Positions 35,654-44,138 of a stretch of DNA of 64,000 nucleotides are shown here, in pieces. The notes below the pieces were generated by a model that ran no database searches, was not told the origin of the DNA, and saw only the letters and a program-made list of their open reading frames with translations. A program made the position numbers and the translations under genes. How positions within the stretch are numbered: the first letter of the stretch is position 1; each line of letters begins with the position of its first letter. The DNA comes from Celeribacter neptunius (GTDB lineage Bacteria > Pseudomonadota > Alphaproteobacteria > Rhodobacterales > Rhodobacteraceae), in NCBI RefSeq assembly GCF_900113955.1, contig NZ_FORH01000005.1:186001-250000 (forward strand), written 5' to 3'.

Positions 35654-35703
35654 AACTGGCCTTGAACTGGTCTGAAACTGACATGAATCTGGACTGAAAC
35701 GGG
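35651..35703 (+). repeat. Five short phased direct repeats, TGAAaCTGg
   Basis: Degenerate copies of TGAAACTGG start at 35651, 35663, 35673, 35684 and 35695, about 11 bases apart. The first overlaps the stop codon of the LuxR-type gene. The spacing equals one helical turn, so they could be stacked protein-binding sites or the decayed remains of a tandem repeat. Confidence 0.6.
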
Positions 35704-35726
35704 CCTCGCGACAAGCGGGGCCCGTT
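35698..35726 (+). terminator. Possible terminator hairpin after the LuxR-type gene
   Basis: Stem AACGGGCC / GGCCCGTT with a 13-base loop; there is no T run after it, so it may act only as an mRNA 3' stabilising hairpin. Confidence 0.4.
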
Positions 35727-36343
35727 GGTCTGCGAAGATGTCGGCCAAGTGAGATTCCGCGGGTAATCTCTGGCAGGTGATTCTTGCTGCGCGACGGAAC
35801 GCGGCATGTCCTGCGACGCGTCCCGCCGTGTCTGTGGCACGTTATTGCTCAAAAATGCGCCACCGGAATGCGCCCCTGTCGCGGGCCGGTCCGCCGGGGC
35901 GACGTCCCGACGAAACCACGTTTCGGAATGGAGAGCGCAAGGTCCTCGGTCTCGCTCGCACCACTCTCCGGCAGCGGATTCACCGCGCGAGATCGGCCCG
36001 CTGCATCTGGCCCGGGGCGGCGGCTCTGCTGGGGGCGATCAAATTTCACGGCTTTAAAAGCGCTGTGAGACAGAGAAACGTCAATTCAGAGTTTACACTT
36101 TTAAGTTGAGTTGTGATCGTGCGCGATATTTCGTTCGCTCGCGGAGGCGAAAAGAACCCCTGCCTAATATGTTATTAATACCGGGTTAATCATGGTTTTA
36201 GGGCGGAGAGTTTGCGGTCGAAAATGCAACTTTAAATTGTTTTCCGTGACTTTCGTGAAACGCTGTCGCCACGATGTGACTTCGAAAATGATCCGAAATC
36301 GTGTAGGCTAAAGGCACAATCTTTTTGCGGGAGGAGATTTGAA
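35727..36343. other. Long stretch without a convincing gene
   Basis: Several short open frames exist but have Arg/Cys/Pro-rich translations, no ribosome-binding sites and mutual overlap, as expected of chance frames in GC-rich DNA. From about 36100 the sequence turns AT-rich and contains a candidate CtrA box and the promoter region for the small gene at 36344. Confidence 0.5.
36175..36189. promoter_or_regulatory. Candidate CtrA binding site (TTAA-N7-TTAA)
   Basis: TTAA at 36175-36178 and TTAA at 36186-36189 are separated by exactly seven bases, matching the full CtrA consensus of alphaproteobacteria. It lies about 155 bases before the small gene at 36344 in an AT-rich promoter-like region. 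Confidence 0.4.
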
Positions 36344-36601
36344 ATGATCAATCTGAGACGAGTGATGGACGAGGATCGCGTATTCTCCGAAAGCGGCAGC
36401 TACGACGGGCTGATCGCGCGGGACGCGGTCGTGCAGGAAGGCGTCGAGCTGCGGCTTCAGGGCGTTGTCGGCGGCAACCTCGTTGTCAAACGCGGCGCCC
36501 TTGTCTATCTCGATGCCACCGTCGGCGGGGCGATCCGCAATGAGGGCGGTCGGATTCTCCCGGTACGGGTGCTCGAGGCGCCTTTTCTTGAATCCGCCTG
36601 A
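36344..36601 (+). CDS. Small protein with beta-helix/bactofilin-like repeats (85 aa)
   Basis: An 85-aa protein. GGAGGAG stands seven bases before the ATG. Its centre shows short alternating hydrophobic-Gly steps (GLIARDAVVQEGVELRLQGV, then GGNLVVKRGALVYLDATVGG), which resemble the turns of bactofilins or other right-handed beta-helix polymers, but at under half their usual length. There is no signal peptide or membrane segment. I do not assign a function; a truncated polymer-forming or capping protein is possible. Confidence 0.72.
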   Translation: MINLRRVMDEDRVFSESGSYDGLIARDAVVQEGVELRLQGVVGGNLVVKRGALVYLDATVGGAIRNEGGRILPVRVLEAPFLESA

Positions 36602-36649
36602 CACCGTCCAATGGCTCTGAGCCGAGCGGCTCTGACGCGAAGCAAAACG

Positions 36650-36680
36650 AAAAAGGGCGCCCGCTGTGGCGCCCTTTCGT
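36650..36680. terminator. Bidirectional terminator between the small gene and topA
   Basis: Perfect stem AAAGGGCGCC / GGCGCCCTTT with a six-base loop, flanked by A-rich DNA on the left and T on the right. It serves both convergent genes. Confidence 0.88.
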
Positions 36681-36704
36681 ATTTCAAGCCGATGTCTCTT
36701 CGGA

Positions 36705-39350
36705 TCAATCCGCCGCGGTCTTCTTGGCTGCGCTTGTCTTTTTCGCCGGCGCTTTCTTGGCCGTGGTCTTCTTTGCCGGTGCCTTCTTGGCGGCGGTCTT
36801 CTTCTTGCCGCCCTTCGTGGCCTTGGCGGCGATGAGGTCCAGCGCCTGTTCCATGGTCACGTCTTCGGGCTTGATCTCTTTCGGCAGGGTGGCGTTGACC
36901 TTGGCCCATTTCACATAGGGGCCATAGCGCCCGTCGAGCACCTGGATCGGGCCGCCTTCCTCCGGATGTTCGCCCAATTCCTTGAGCGGTTTCGCCGCAG
37001 CCGCCCGGCCGCGCCCCGGATTGTTGCGTTTCTCGGTGATCAGCTCGACCGCGCGGTTCATGCCGCATTCAAAGACATCGTTGGGGTCCTTGAGATTGGC
37101 ATAGACGGGTTTTGCCTCGTCGGGCAGCTGGTGCATGAGATAGGGGCCGAACCGCCCGAAATTGGCCTTGATCATGCCGCCCTCGGGATGTTCGCCCACT
37201 TCACGTGGCAGGCTCAGGAGCGTCAGCGCCTTCTCGAGATCCATATCGTCCTTCGACCAGCCTTTCGGCAGGGAGGCGCGCGGCGGTTTCTTGTTCTCCG
37301 GCGTCGGCTCACCGCGTTGCACATAGGGGCCGAAGCGACCGGATTTCAGCCAGATCTCATCGCCTGCATCCTCGCCCAAAAGCCGCTCGTCCCCCTCGGC
37401 GCCTTCGCCGGCAATCGGCCGGGTGTAGGTGCATTCCGGGTAATTGCCGCAGCCGACGAAACCGCCGGTGCGCGAGGTCTTGAGGTGCAATTGCCCGGTG
37501 CCGCATTTCGGACAGATCCGCGGATCGGAGCCGTCTTCGCGCGGCGGGTAGAGCGTCGGTGCGAGCGCCTCGTCGAGCTTGTCCAGGACTTCCGAGATGC
37601 GCAGATCCGAGGTCCCGGAAATCGCGGCATGGAAATCGCGCCAGAATTTCGCCAGAACCGCCTTGTAATCGAGATCGCCCGCCGAGATCTCGTCGAGCTC
37701 TTCCTCGAGATTGGCGGTGAATTCATAGCCCACGTATTTGCGGAAGAAATTCATCAGGAAGATCGTGACGATCCGGCCCTTGTCCTCGGGGATCAGACGG
37801 TTCTGTTCCTTGCGGACATATTCGCGCTCGACGATGGTCGAGAGCACGGAGGCATAGGTCGAGGGACGGCCGATGCCGAGCTCTTCCATGCGTTTCACGA
37901 GGGTGGCCTCGGTGTAGCGCGGCGGCGGGTTGGTGTGGTGCTGAAGCCCCAGGACGGCATCTTCGCCACCCAGCACGGCTTCCTTCTCGGCGGCCTGCGC
38001 CTTGAGCCCGCCCGCAACCTTCTTCAGCGCCTCGCCCTGCATGATCTGCGGCAGGCGGCCCTCGTCATCCTCTTCGACATCGTCGCGGCCCTCGGTATAG
38101 ACCGCCATGAACCCGTCGAAGACGACGACCTGACCGGTGGCGCGCAGCACCACTTCACTGTCGTCGGAGGCGATATCGACCGTGGTGCGCTCGAGCTTGG
38201 CGCCTTCCATCTGGCAGGCGATGGTGCGTTTCCAGATCAGGTCATAGAGCTTGCGCTGATCGGCCTCGGAGAGGTTCACCTTGTCCGGCGCGGCAAACAT
38301 ATCCGTCGGACGGATACATTCGTGCGCCTCCTGGGCGTTCTTGGCCTTGTTCTTGTAGATCCGCGGGCTCGACGGCACATAGCTGTCGCCATAGCGGGAT
38401 TTGATCGCGTCACGCGCCTGGGTCACTGCCTCCGGCGCCATGTCGATGCCGTCGGTCCGCATATAGGTGATGAGGCCGGCCTCATAGAGCCGCTGCGCCG
38501 CGTTCATCGTCTGACGTGCCCCCATGCCGAATTTGCGCGAGGCTTCCTGTTGCAGGGTCGAGGTCATGAACGGGGCAGAGGGGTTGCGCGAGGCGGGTTT
38601 CGCCTCGACAGACGCCACCTTGAGCGCTCGCGAGGAGACTGCCTGCACCGCCATCTCGGCGGCCATCCGGTCCTTCAGGTCGAATTTGTCGAGCTTCTTG
38701 CCGGAGAGCTGGGTCAGACGCGCCTCAAAGCTCTGACCGCGCGGGGTCTCGAGCATCGCCCGCACCGACCAGTATTCCTGCGGGTTGAAAGCCTCGATTT
38801 CCTGCTCGCGCTCGACGATGAGCCGCAGGCAGACCGATTGCACACGCCCGGCCGAACGCGCGCCCGGCAGTTTGCGCCACAGAACCGGCGAGAGGTTGAA
38901 GCCCACGAGATAGTCGAGCGCCCGGCGCGCCAGATAGGCATCGACCAGCGGCACATCGACCTGGCGCGGATGTTTCATCGCCTCGAGAATGGCCGGCTTG
39001 GTGATGGCGTTGAACGTGACGCGCGACACGGCGGTCGATTTCTTGATCGCCCGGCGCTTGGTCAGCGCCTCCTGCAGGTGCCACGAGATGGCTTCGCCTT
39101 CGCGATCGGGGTCGGTTGCGAGGATCAGTTCATCGTCGTCTTTCAGCGCATCGGCGATGGCTTTGACATGTTTGCGCGAATCCGTTCCCACTTCCCAGGT
39201 CATGTCGAATTCGTTGTCCGGGTCGACCGAACCGTCCTTGGCCGGCAGGTCGCGCACATGGCCGTAAGACGCCAGGACCGTGTAATCCTTGCCAAGATAC
39301 TTGTTGATCGTTTTGGCCTTGGCCGGGGATTCGACAACAACAACTGGCAT
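36705..39350 (-). CDS. topA: DNA topoisomerase I
   Basis: An 881-aa type IA topoisomerase. The toprim domain has Glu7 (VVVESPAKAKTI) and the DPDREGE motif (Asp80, Asp82, Glu84). The catalytic Tyr296 lies in GLITYMRTDG. A C4 zinc finger follows (CPKCGTGQLHL and GCGNYPEC), then C-terminal topoisomerase repeats (GRFGPYVQ, GRFGPYLM, GRYGPYVKW) and a Lys/Ala-rich basic tail. It relaxes negative supercoils and is normally essential. The opposite strand is open over its whole length, a codon-bias effect. Confidence 0.97.
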   Translation of the reverse strand: MPVVVVESPAKAKTINKYLGKDYTVLASYGHVRDLPAKDGSVDPDNEFDMTWEVGTDSRKHVKAIADALKDDDELILATDPDREGEAISWHLQEALTKRRAIKKSTAVSRVTFNAITKPAILEAMKHPRQVDVPLVDAYLARRALDYLVGFNLSPVLWRKLPGARSAGRVQSVCLRLIVEREQEIEAFNPQEYWSVRAMLETPRGQSFEARLTQLSGKKLDKFDLKDRMAAEMAVQAVSSRALKVASVEAKPASRNPSAPFMTSTLQQEASRKFGMGARQTMNAAQRLYEAGLITYMRTDGIDMAPEAVTQARDAIKSRYGDSYVPSSPRIYKNKAKNAQEAHECIRPTDMFAAPDKVNLSEADQRKLYDLIWKRTIACQMEGAKLERTTVDIASDDSEVVLRATGQVVVFDGFMAVYTEGRDDVEEDDEGRLPQIMQGEALKKVAGGLKAQAAEKEAVLGGEDAVLGLQHHTNPPPRYTEATLVKRMEELGIGRPSTYASVLSTIVEREYVRKEQNRLIPEDKGRIVTIFLMNFFRKYVGYEFTANLEEELDEISAGDLDYKAVLAKFWRDFHAAISGTSDLRISEVLDKLDEALAPTLYPPREDGSDPRICPKCGTGQLHLKTSRTGGFVGCGNYPECTYTRPIAGEGAEGDERLLGEDAGDEIWLKSGRFGPYVQRGEPTPENKKPPRASLPKGWSKDDMDLEKALTLLSLPREVGEHPEGGMIKANFGRFGPYLMHQLPDEAKPVYANLKDPNDVFECGMNRAVELITEKRNNPGRGRAAAAKPLKELGEHPEEGGPIQVLDGRYGPYVKWAKVNATLPKEIKPEDVTMEQALDLIAAKATKGGKKKTAAKKAPAKKTTAKKAPAKKTSAAKKTAAD

Positions 39351-39503
39351 GGAAGGTCCTTGGATTTCTGGAAACAGGGTCTTATGGCGGCGGAAAATGG
39401 GCTGACGAAGGCCGGATTGTCAATGCGTCAACGCTATTATTGTTGTCTCGAGGCGCTGAGTGAGCAAGGATCGGGCAGATGCCGGAGGCAGGAGGAGGTC
39501 ATC

Positions 39504-39986
39504 ATGTGGGCCAGAATTCGGAGGGTGATTTCGGCGGGTGTACTGGTGGGGACACTGGTGGGCGTATTGGGGCTTCCGATGCCAGTGCTGGCGCAGGATT
39601 GGCATGAGCCGGCGCGCGGCACGGCGGAGCGGGCGCGGCTGATGAATGCCATGCGGCCGCTGGTGGAATGGCATCTGGGTGCACCGGTGGAATTCGTCGT
39701 GCATGAATTGCGTGCGACATCCGATCACGCTTTCGCGATCGTCTCGCCACAGCGCCCCGGCGGCGGAGAGATCGACATCGATACCACCCCGATGGTCCGC
39801 GATCTCGGTGACGATCCATGGTATTTCAAAGAGGTCGGCGGTCTCGATTTCATTGCGCTGATGATCCGCGAAGGCGATCAATGGGGCATTGTCGAGTATT
39901 CGATCGGTGCGACCGACGTCTGGTTCGGCGCCCAGCCGTTTTGCCGGGAATTCCCCGCGATCCTCGCGGACTATTGTCCCAACTGA
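39504..39986 (+). CDS. Small secreted protein of unknown function (160 aa)
   Basis: Starts with a signal peptide (VISAGVLVGTLVGVLGLPMP, cleavage near VLAQ). The mature part has about 130 residues with the segments RPLVEWHLGAPVEFVVHELR and GDQWGIVEYSIGATDVWFGA, and two Cys near the end. GGAGG lies five bases before the ATG. A much longer in-frame reading through the topA antisense strand is rejected. No family was recognised; similar small periplasmic proteins are widespread in this order. Confidence 0.78.
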   Translation: MWARIRRVISAGVLVGTLVGVLGLPMPVLAQDWHEPARGTAERARLMNAMRPLVEWHLGAPVEFVVHELRATSDHAFAIVSPQRPGGGEIDIDTTPMVRDLGDDPWYFKEVGGLDFIALMIREGDQWGIVEYSIGATDVWFGAQPFCREFPAILADYCPN

Positions 39987-40009
39987 GCGGCCCTCTCGAT
40001 GCGGGGTGC

Positions 40010-41158
40010 TCATTCGAGGGACAGCATGCCGCCGGGTTTGCGGGCAATGCGTCCTTCGAGTTCGAGTGTCAGGATTTCCGAGCTGATCCGGTCGGCAGGT
40101 GCGCCGAGATCGCGAATGAGATCGTCCTCGGGCAGCGGGCTGCCGGCAAGGCGCGACAATATTTCGCGATGCAGGGCCGCATGATCGGCAAGGCTGCGGG
40201 TCTCCGGCGCCGCCTCGGGAATGGCGATCGCCTCGTCGGGGACTTCCAACGCGGTGCGGGCCAGCGGCGAGGCGGCCGCCAGCACGTCCAGGACATCGCG
40301 AGAGCCGCGAATGAGCGTCGCCCCGTCCCTGAGCAGGATATTGCAGCCGGAGGCGCGGGCATCGAACGGGTGTCCCGGCACGGCCATGACCTCGCGCCCC
40401 TGATCGAGCGCATTGCCGGCGGTCAGAAGCGAGCCGGAGCGCGCCGCCGCCTCGATGACGATGGTCGCCCGCGCCAGACCTGAGATGATGCGGTTGCGCA
40501 TCGGGAAATGCCGCGCGATCGGTTTCATGCCGAAAGGTTGCTCGGAAATCAGCAGACCCCGTTCGGCGATCGCATGATAGAGCGCCTCATTCTCTTGCGG
40601 ATAGATCATGTCGAGCCCGCCGGCGAGCACGGCGAGCGTACCGGTCTCGAGCGCGGCCTCATGCACCGCCGCATCGATGCCGCGGGCGAGGCCGGAGGCG
40701 ATGGCAAAACCTTCCGCTCCGAGATCGCGGGTCAGGCTGCGGGCAAAGCGCGCGCCCAGCGAGGAGGCGTTGCGGGCGCCCACAAGCGCCAGGGTCGGAC
40801 GTTCGATCAGCGACAGATCCCCCTTGACCCAGATCGCGGGGGGCGCATCGTCAATCAGAGTGAGAAGTGGCGGGTAATCGGGCTCCCCGCGCAGGATCAG
40901 CGTCGCACCGTGTTTGCGGCCTGCGGCCATTTCGGCCTCGACCACGCTTTCGGGACAGATCTGATAGCCGGAAACACCGGCCTTGCGGGCGATCGCGGGC
41001 AGGGCCTCGAGCGCGGCCGCAGCGGTGCCGTGCTCGCGCAACAATCGGTAAAAGGTGGAGATGCCAACACGGCGAGAGCGCAAGAGGCGGAGCCAGTCGG
41101 CCCGAACTTCCACGGGGTGGGGTGGGGTGAGGGGGTGGTGGGAAGGGATGAACTCCAA
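40010..41158 (-). CDS. dprA: DNA processing protein DprA
   Basis: A 382-aa protein with the Rossmann-like DprA core: LALVGARNASSLGARFARSL, then GFAIASGLARGIDAAVHEAA, LAVLAGGLDMIYPQENEAL, and FPMRNRIISGL. A C-terminal winged-helix-like region follows (DDLIRDLGAPADRISSEI). DprA loads RecA onto incoming single-stranded DNA in transformation. The TTG start is uncertain; the first 16 residues are His/Pro-rich and an internal GTG could be the real start. It lies close to topA, a frequent neighbour. Confidence 0.92.
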   Translation of the reverse strand: MEFIPSHHPLTPPHPVEVRADWLRLLRSRRVGISTFYRLLREHGTAAAALEALPAIARKAGVSGYQICPESVVEAEMAAGRKHGATLILRGEPDYPPLLTLIDDAPPAIWVKGDLSLIERPTLALVGARNASSLGARFARSLTRDLGAEGFAIASGLARGIDAAVHEAALETGTLAVLAGGLDMIYPQENEALYHAIAERGLLISEQPFGMKPIARHFPMRNRIISGLARATIVIEAAARSGSLLTAGNALDQGREVMAVPGHPFDARASGCNILLRDGATLIRGSRDVLDVLAAASPLARTALEVPDEAIAIPEAAPETRSLADHAALHREILSRLAGSPLPEDDLIRDLGAPADRISSEILTLELEGRIARKPGGMLSLE

Positions 41159-41367
41159 GGGATCAACTCTCTCCGTCTCTTGCCCCTTTACTCTCGCCCA
41201 GAATGGTTAATGAGCCGTTACTGAGGCCCGAAAAGATACAAATTTATACGTTTTCGATGTAAGTTTTTCCAAAACCACACTGAATTTTCGGCCGAATTCG
41301 CTGCTGTTGCGGTCATCAAGTTTAACCGCGCGCCGTTTGTGGCCTTTTCACAATGCAACTTGGCGCT

Positions 41368-41395
41368 GAATCGGGGGCGTCTCCGCCCCTGATTC
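41368..41395 (-). terminator. Hairpin downstream of tldD
   Basis: Stem GAATCgGGGGCG / CGCCCCtGATTC, 11 of 12 positions paired, with a four-base loop. No T run follows on the minus strand, so termination is uncertain. The rest of the dprA-tldD gap (41159-41367) shows nothing I can name, apart from an AT-rich patch near 41230-41275 that may carry the dprA promoter. Confidence 0.5.
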
Positions 41396-41423
41396 ATCTG
41401 TCGCAGAGAAGTCGCTCCGACGT

Positions 41424-42845
41424 TCAGGTGGCAGAGCCGCCAACGGTCAGCCCGCCGATCAACAGGGTTGGCTGACCGACGCCGACCGGCACCCATTGGC
41501 CTTGTTTGCCGCAATTGCCGATCCCCGGGTCGAGCGCCATGTCATTGCCGATGGCACGGATATGTTTCATCGCCGTGGCGCCGTCGCCGATCAGGGTGGC
41601 ACCTTTTACCGGCGCGCCGATCTGGCCATTCTCCACGCGATAAGCCTCGGTGCAGTTGAAGACGAATTTACCGTTGGTGATATCGACCTGACCGCCGGAG
41701 AAGCCGACCGCATAGATGCCGTCCTTCATATCGGCGATGATCTCGTCGGGAGAGGTATCGCCACCCAGCATATAGGTGTTGGTCATCCGCGGCATCGGCG
41801 CATGGGCGTAGCTTTCGCGGCGGCCATTGCCGGTGGGGGGAACCCCCATGAGCCGGGCGTTCTGCCGGTCCTGCATATAGCCGACGAGCACACCGTCCTC
41901 GATCAGCGTGGTCTTTTCCGAGGGCGTGCCCTCGTCATCGATGGAGATCGAACCGCGCCGGTCGGGGATTGTGCCATCGTCCAGCACGGTGACGCCTTTC
42001 GCGGCCACCTGCTGGCCCATCAGCCCGGCGAAGGCGGAGGTTTTCTTGCGGTTGAAGTCACCTTCGAGCCCATGACCCACCGCCTCGTGCAACAACACCC
42101 CGGGCCAGCCCGGTCCGAGCGCCACATCCATGACGCCCGCCGGCGCCGGCACGGCATCGAGATTGACCACGGCAATGCGCAGCGCCTCGCGCGCCACCCC
42201 TTGCCAATGGTCCGGCGCGATGAGGCCGGTGAGGCCGAACCGCCCGCCGCCGCCATGGCTGCCGCTCTCGCGCCGACCGTTCTGTTCGACGATGACCGAG
42301 ATCGACAGCCGCGCCATCGGCCGGATGTCGGACACGAGCCCGCCCTCGGGACGCAGGATATAGACCTCCTGATGCGAGGCGGCGAGCGAGGCGGTGACCT
42401 GAACGACACGCGAGTCGAGATCGCGCAGATAGGCGTCGATCTCTCTGAGCGTCTCGATCTTGACGTCGAAGGCCGCGCCTTCGAGCGGGTTGTCCTCGGT
42501 GTAGAGATGCACATTGGTTGGACGGGGCGGCTCGGCCAGGGTGCCGCCGCCATCGCCGACCGCGAGCCGTGCGGTCTCGGCGGCGCGCCGGATCGCCTGT
42601 TCGGAAATCTCGGTCGAATGGGCAAAGCCCGCGGTCTCGCCGCGCACGGCGCGCAGCCCGAAGCCTTCGGAGGCGTCATAGGAGGCGGTGCGAATCCGGC
42701 CGTCGTCCAAAACCAGACCTTCGGAGGTGCGACGTTCCAAAAACAGTTCGCCGTCATCGGCGCCCTGAACGGCGCCACGTAGAGTCGCGAGGGCATTTTC
42801 AAGCTCTAGCGTATTTGTAAATGGGTCAAAACGTCGCGAAGACAC
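41424..42845 (-). CDS. tldD: TldD-type metalloprotease
   Basis: A 473-aa protein of the TldD/PmbA family with the metal-binding motif HEAVGHGLEGD (HExxxH type), the N-terminal LERRTSEGLVLDDGRI and the GFSGGQVDITNG C-terminal signature. TldD with TldE degrades unfolded peptides and matures some RiPPs. It has a GTG start with GGGAG seven bases before it. It is divergent from the cytochrome oxidase operon, and an FNR-type site sits only 20 bases upstream of its start codon. Confidence 0.93.
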   Translation of the reverse strand: MSSRRFDPFTNTLELENALATLRGAVQGADDGELFLERRTSEGLVLDDGRIRTASYDASEGFGLRAVRGETAGFAHSTEISEQAIRRAAETARLAVGDGGGTLAEPPRPTNVHLYTEDNPLEGAAFDVKIETLREIDAYLRDLDSRVVQVTASLAASHQEVYILRPEGGLVSDIRPMARLSISVIVEQNGRRESGSHGGGGRFGLTGLIAPDHWQGVAREALRIAVVNLDAVPAPAGVMDVALGPGWPGVLLHEAVGHGLEGDFNRKKTSAFAGLMGQQVAAKGVTVLDDGTIPDRRGSISIDDEGTPSEKTTLIEDGVLVGYMQDRQNARLMGVPPTGNGRRESYAHAPMPRMTNTYMLGGDTSPDEIIADMKDGIYAVGFSGGQVDITNGKFVFNCTEAYRVENGQIGAPVKGATLIGDGATAMKHIRAIGNDMALDPGIGNCGKQGQWVPVGVGQPTLLIGGLTVGGSAT

Positions 42846-42864
42846 AGATTTTCTCCCTTTGGGC

Positions 42865-42878
42865 TTGATCTAGATCAA
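42865..42878. promoter_or_regulatory. Perfect FNR-type box between tldD and ctaC
   Basis: TTGATCTAGATCAA matches the FNR/FnrL consensus TTGAT-N4-ATCAA exactly and is a full palindrome. A TAATAT hexamer at 42922-42927 could be the -10 element of ctaC, which would place the box about 62 bases before the start point. It also overlaps the expected leader region of the divergent tldD. Confidence 0.8.
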
Positions 42879-43017
42879 AAAAACCGCTCAATGCGGTTGG
42901 GAATTCTTGTCCCATCACGCCTAATATGGTTTTTGATAGGGAAGACTCAATGAAAATGCACCCGGAATACCGGGGCGGCAGCTGGCAAACGCCTGATTGC
43001 AACGATGGGAAGAGACA

Positions 43018-43950
43018 ATGCGCACACATACCCTCTGGGCTGCCCTTGCGGCCTCCGTTTTCGCAACATTCGCCTCGGCGGGAGCCCAGGCTCAGGATAA
43101 GGGCGAGCTTCTTGGCGCGCCGGTGTCCGGAAAGATGGGCTTTCAGCCGGCCGCGACCGAACTGGCCCGCGACATTCACGGCCTCGATCATATGGTGCTG
43201 GTGATCATCACGGTGATCGTCGCCCTGGTCTGTGCCCTGATCCTCTGGGTGATCGTCCGGTACAATTCCAAGACCAACAAGACGCCTGCGAAATTCACCC
43301 ACCACACTCCGATCGAGGTGGCCTGGACACTGGTTCCGCTGCTGGTCCTCGTGGTCATCGGCTCCTTCTCGCTGCCGGTTCTGTTCAAGCAACAGGAAAT
43401 CCCGGAAGGCGACATCTATATCAAGGTGACCGGGTATCAGTGGTTCTGGGGCTATGAATATGTCGACGAGGGCATCGCCTTCGACAGCTATCTGATTGGC
43501 CACCCGGCGACCATGACCGATGAGGACTATGACGCCGGCGGCAAGAACTACGTTTTGAACGATGCGATGCGCGCCAAGCTGGTGAAAGCCGGGTACAGCG
43601 AGGATCAGTTCCTGCTGGCCACCGACACCAAGGTCGTCGTGCCGGTCGGCAAGACCATCGTCATGGGCGTGACCGGTGCCGATGTGATCCACAGCTGGAC
43701 CATCCCGGCCTTTGGCGTGAAACAGGACGCCGTGCCGGGCCGCGTGGCCGAGCTCTGGTTCAAGGCCGAGAAAACCGGCACCTTCTTCGGCCAGTGTTCC
43801 GAGCTTTGCGGCAAGGACCACGCCTATATGCCGATCACGGTGCAGGTGGTGGAACAGGACGAGTATGACGCCTGGCTCGAGACCGCTAAGGAGCTCTACG
43901 CCTCCAACGACACCGCGCCGAGCCTGATCAAACTGGCCTCTGCCGAGTAA
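43018..43950 (+). CDS. ctaC: Cytochrome c oxidase subunit II
   Basis: A 310-aa protein: signal peptide (MRTHTLWAALAASVFATFAS, cleavage near AQAQ), two membrane helices (about 58-82 and 100-122), and the periplasmic CuA domain. The CuA ligands are visible as His225, Cys260, Glu262, Cys264, His268 and Met271. The aromatic YQWFWGYEY electron-entry patch is at about 140-148. It accepts electrons from cytochrome c for the aa3 oxidase. Subunit I is not in the window. Confidence 0.97.
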   Translation: MRTHTLWAALAASVFATFASAGAQAQDKGELLGAPVSGKMGFQPAATELARDIHGLDHMVLVIITVIVALVCALILWVIVRYNSKTNKTPAKFTHHTPIEVAWTLVPLLVLVVIGSFSLPVLFKQQEIPEGDIYIKVTGYQWFWGYEYVDEGIAFDSYLIGHPATMTDEDYDAGGKNYVLNDAMRAKLVKAGYSEDQFLLATDTKVVVPVGKTIVMGVTGADVIHSWTIPAFGVKQDAVPGRVAELWFKAEKTGTFFGQCSELCGKDHAYMPITVQVVEQDEYDAWLETAKELYASNDTAPSLIKLASAE

Positions 43951-43993
43951 GAGTTTTCGGGCGAGGGCGGATCAACCGCCCCGCTCATCCGTT

Positions 43994-44111
43994 AAGACCC
44001 ACGCACGCAAGACCACGTAAGACCACGCACGAAAGCGCCCCCCAAAGAGGCAAAAATGCCCGACGGGGGGCACACTCACAACCGGACGACCCACCGGAAG
44101 ACCCACGGGCG
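43994..44111 (+). repeat. Short AAGACC(C)ACG repeats and a G/C hairpin between ctaC and ctaB
   Basis: The unit AAGACC(C)ACG recurs four times (about 43994, 44009, 44019 and 44098). Between them a stretch starting GCGCCCCCC and ending GGGGGGC can pair across the AGAGGCAAAAATGCCC segment. No T run follows, so this looks more like an mRNA-processing or stability element inside the operon than a terminator. Confidence 0.45.
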
Positions 44112-44138
44112 CAAGCCCTATGACTGGAAGATACGCGA

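Noticed and set aside
35777-36109. Overlapping small open frames in the 35.7-36.1 kb gap
   Set aside because: They have no ribosome-binding sites, show Arg/Pro/Cys-rich translations and overlap each other in three frames.
36666-39986. Open frame of over 1100 codons on the plus strand opposite topA
   Set aside because: It mirrors topA codon bias in GC-rich DNA, its translation is Arg/His/Gly-rich without domains, and only its last 160 codons have a ribosome-binding site and signal peptide (annotated separately).
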